From Catenibacterium sp900764725 (GTDB lineage Bacteria > Bacillota_I > Bacilli_A > Erysipelotrichales > Coprobacillaceae), in NCBI RefSeq assembly GCF_934754625.1, contig NZ_CAKVIU010000005.1: DNA of 60,733 bases. The stretch is one strand, 5' to 3'. This document shows, in pieces, positions 58,974-60,733 of the stretch; within the stretch, counting starts at the first letter, position 1, and every line of letters starts with the position of its first letter. Under the pieces are notes generated by a model. It saw only the letters and a program-made list of their open reading frames with translations, was not told the origin of the DNA and made no database searches. A program made the position numbers and the translations under genes.

Positions 58974-59618
58974 TTACTCCTCAAAAGGTCTTACTCTTAA
59001 TGTAACACCTATATCATCTGTAATTTTCTGACATGCTTTGATTTTTTCTTCACCAATAATATCAACTACAGTTAATACTACATTTGGTACATATGCCTTA
59101 CATTTCTTTGCGAAATCAAGCATATCATCAAAAGAAGAAATACCAAACTTAGAACGTGTGAGTTCTAAGAACTCTTCTTTTGTAGGGGCATTTAATGAGA
59201 TAGAGACTGTATCAAAACGTCCTTTATATTCAGGAGTAACATCTCTACCATAAATATCATTAGCTAAACCATTGGTATTAATACGAATCTTTATATCCTT
59301 CTTAACAGAACGGATATAATCAATGACTTCTTTGATATCATCCCATCTTTCCATCGGTTCACCAAATCCACAAAAAACTATTTCTTTAAAGTCATTGAGA
59401 TTGTATTTCTTAAACTCTTCAATAATCATTTCTTTAGAAGGTTCTTCTCTTAACCATAAAGAGTTGTTTTCCATCATCTCTTTAGTTTGTCTTAAACAGA
59501 ATGTGCAGGCACATGGACAACGGTTTGTTGTATTCACATAGCATGTTACATCCTTAGTAGAGTCTAAATGTGAAAGATCAATATAAGTATTTTTATAAAG
59601 TGTATATAAAATAGTCAT
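58974..59618 (-). CDS. TatD-linked radical SAM protein
   Basis: 214 residues. The cluster motif is C34-x3-C38-x2-C41 in NRCPCACTFCLRQT, followed by GFGEPMERWDDI and RINTNGLAN. This fits the TatD-nuclease-associated radical SAM family (TIGR04038-like), which is often found next to tatD; no tatD is present within this window. Reaction unknown. AGGAG before the ATG; 1 base after the pdxK stop and 2 before the phosphatase start, so the three are tightly coupled. Confidence 0.82.
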   Translation of the reverse strand: MTILYTLYKNTYIDLSHLDSTKDVTCYVNTTNRCPCACTFCLRQTKEMMENNSLWLREEPSKEMIIEEFKKYNLNDFKEIVFCGFGEPMERWDDIKEVIDYIRSVKKDIKIRINTNGLANDIYGRDVTPEYKGRFDTVSISLNAPTKEEFLELTRSKFGISSFDDMLDFAKKCKAYVPNVVLTVVDIIGEEKIKACQKITDDIGVTLRVRPFEE

Positions 59619-59619
59619 G

Positions 59620-60447
59620 TTAGAAATCTCCTAATTCACTTAAATATTGTTCAAAGCATAAGCCATAATAAGTTGGTGTGCCTATTTCTTCACTATAGGC
59701 GATACATTGAGATGAGAATTCAGTTGCTTTTTTAACACATTCATAGAATGAATGATCATTTAAATAGCCTCCCGCAATAACACTAGATACGACATCCCCT
59801 GTACCACTACGATCTGGCCCAATACGATCTACGACAATACTTGAAGTATTTCCATGATCATAAATGAAATTCATGATATGTGCATCATCTACTGGTATGC
59901 CTGTAACTACAATCATTTGTGGTCCTTTTAAAGAAAGTTCATGACACATTTGTGCTAATTCTTCTTCTGTAGGAATTACTTCTGGGTAATCATGATCAAG
60001 TAGTGTGACAACTTCAGTCAGGTTAGGTGTAAGGATATCTGCATAATGAACTAAATCCTTCATGCTTTCTGCCATTTCTTTACTATATGTTGCATAGAGA
60101 TGTCCATGGTCACCCATAACTGGATCTACTAATACAAATGTTTCTTTACGTTTAAAAGATTTAATAAAATCAATAACGATTTCTACTTGTTCTTTTGAAC
60201 CTAGAAAACCAGTCGCAATTCCATCAAATTCCAGTTTCAAATCCTTATACGTCTGAATATATTCAGGCATATGCTTCGTATAATCATCAAAATGATATAC
60301 AGGAAATTGCGTATGAGTTGATAATATAGCTGTAGGTACTGGTACAGCCTGAATACGCATAGTTGATATAATTGGTGCCATAACCGCAATAGAACATCTT
60401 CCAAAGCCTGTTATGTCATTGATTAAAGCCATTCTTTTTTGTCTCAT
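59620..60447 (-). CDS. Pyridoxal/pyridoxamine kinase
   Basis: 275 residues, ribokinase-type fold. Starts MRQKRMALINDITGFGRCSIAVMAPIIS, with LVDPVMGDHGHLY (phosphate binding), DILTPNLTEV, and the catalytic GPDRSGTGDVVSSVIAGG (anion hole and Asp base). Phosphorylates vitamin B6 vitamers to make PLP. PdxK/PdxY-like; exact vitamer preference not visible. GAGGTAAG precedes the ATG. Promoter TTGAAA-N16-TAAAAT interleaves with the divergent pentapeptide promoter. Confidence 0.9.
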   Translation of the reverse strand: MRQKRMALINDITGFGRCSIAVMAPIISTMRIQAVPVPTAILSTHTQFPVYHFDDYTKHMPEYIQTYKDLKLEFDGIATGFLGSKEQVEIVIDFIKSFKRKETFVLVDPVMGDHGHLYATYSKEMAESMKDLVHYADILTPNLTEVVTLLDHDYPEVIPTEEELAQMCHELSLKGPQMIVVTGIPVDDAHIMNFIYDHGNTSSIVVDRIGPDRSGTGDVVSSVIAGGYLNDHSFYECVKKATEFSSQCIAYSEEIGTPTYYGLCFEQYLSELGDF

Positions 60448-60466
60448 AGTCTTACCTCGTACAAGT

Positions 60467-60506
60467 ATTTTATCATATCGACACTTTTTTTCAATAACGA
60501 TATAAT
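60467..60506. promoter_or_regulatory. Divergent, interleaved promoters for pdxK and the pentapeptide gene
   Basis: Minus strand: TTGAAA (60489-60494), 16-base spacer, TAAAAT (60467-60472). Plus strand: TCGACA (60478-60483), 17-base spacer, TATAAT (60501-60506). The -35 of each lies in the spacer of the other, so the two cannot be occupied by polymerase at once. Confidence 0.75.
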
Positions 60507-60524
60507 AGAGATGAGGTGAAGGTC

Positions 60525-60733
60525 ATGGATTTTAATGAAAATAAATTAATTAATCAAATATATGAGAATGATTGGCTGATAGAAGAGACATATCGACAGA
60601 GTGATTTCCATCAATTTCATTTCAACAATATTACAACACAGGATATTGTGTTTGAGAATTGTTATAAATTTGTGGCGAAAAACCCACACGCTTGCGTGTG
60701 GGATGAAAGCCACATTTCACTTGATATATACTT
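60525..60733 (+). pseudogene. Pentapeptide-repeat-like ORF, interrupted by IS end
   Basis: Open frame from an ATG at 60525 (GAGGTGAAGG ribosome site) to the window end. The first about 48 codons read MDFNENKLINQIYENDWLI, then SDFHQFHFNNI and FENCYKF, which resembles the N-terminus of a pentapeptide-repeat protein (F/L every five residues). At codon about 48 the frame enters the IS end hairpin (60672-60713) and the next 20 residues (VAKNPHACVWDESH) are encoded by that hairpin. The gene has its own good promoter (60478-60506). The original 3' half may lie beyond the element, outside the window. Confidence 0.6.
60672..60713 (+). repeat. IS200/IS605-type end hairpin, right copy
   Basis: 9-bp stem (60683-60691 with 60694-60702) enclosed by GTGGC/GCCAC (60672-60676, 60709-60713). 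Same as the left hairpin (391-432) except for two stem positions, and both differences are matched by changes in the opposite arm. Orientation is inverted relative to the left copy; a tnpA would be expected to lie outside the right edge. Preceded by GTTATAAATT (60661-60670). Confidence 0.8.

Noticed and set aside
391..60713. The whole window as a composite transposon
   Set aside because: The content is conserved housekeeping DNA, and IS200/IS605 elements move as single strands, not as 60-kb composites. Inverted end copies alone do not support it.

Overview
The window reads as a chromosome segment of a low-GC Gram-positive bacterium, most likely a gut member of the Erysipelotrichia (relatives of Catenibacterium, Sharpea or Kandleria). 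This is inferred from AT-rich DNA, strong AGGAGG-type ribosome sites, Firmicutes gene orders (smc-ftsY-ylxM-ffh, rpsP-khpA-rimM-trmD-rplS-rbgA-rnhB-dprA-topA-trmFO-xerC, rplU-prp-rpmA-obgE, hrcA-grpE-dnaK-dnaJ) and a short Mollicutes-like SMC. Almost every gene lies on the minus strand. Only rpmB, two tRNAs, the MurJ-type flippase and a broken pentapeptide-repeat gene lie on the plus strand, so minus is probably the leading-strand direction.

Layout: 1-443 holds a decayed IS200/IS605 transposase and its end hairpin. 472-5579 carries an aldo/keto reductase and a TetR-controlled heterodimeric ABC exporter whose regulator seems to have lost an internal segment. 5638-9472 has rubrerythrin, fakA, an Asp23 protein, divergent rpmB and a HAD phosphatase. 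9523-14226 is the CIRCE/HrcA heat-shock operon with two CIRCE copies. 14266-27986 is DNA and RNA housekeeping and competence: hemW, holA, comEC, comEA, ruvBA, obgE, rpmA/prp/rplU with an L21 leader, xerC, trmFO, topA, dprA. 28052-32350 is rnhB, rbgA, lepB, rplS with an L19 leader, trmD, rimM, khpA, rpsP. A two-component system with an overlooked 27-codon membrane-peptide ORF (32432-35307) sits between rpsP and ffh. Then come ffh, ylxM, ftsY, smc, xpt, a second two-component system, nrnA, ackA and a tRNA-Ser/tRNA-Asp pair.

46373-54225 is a wall teichoic acid-like cluster: the TagGH exporter, a GT2/glycerophosphotransferase fusion, two further CDP-glycerol glycerophosphotransferases, a DUF975-type membrane protein and a CPBP protease. 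54354-60447 holds pyrF-pyrE, a MurJ-like flippase, acpP, an unassigned small protein, a tyrosine phosphatase, a TatD-linked radical SAM enzyme and a pyridoxal kinase. At the right edge a pentapeptide-repeat ORF runs into a second IS200/IS605-type end. Its hairpin matches the left one with compensatory base-pair changes and opposite orientation.

I found no CRISPR array, prophage or obvious new defence system. The best leads for new biology are the 27-codon ORF before the two-component system, the genes that start directly on intrinsic terminators without a Shine-Dalgarno, hairpins that enclose ribosome sites, and the covarying IS end hairpins. All motif reading was by eye; no database search was run.
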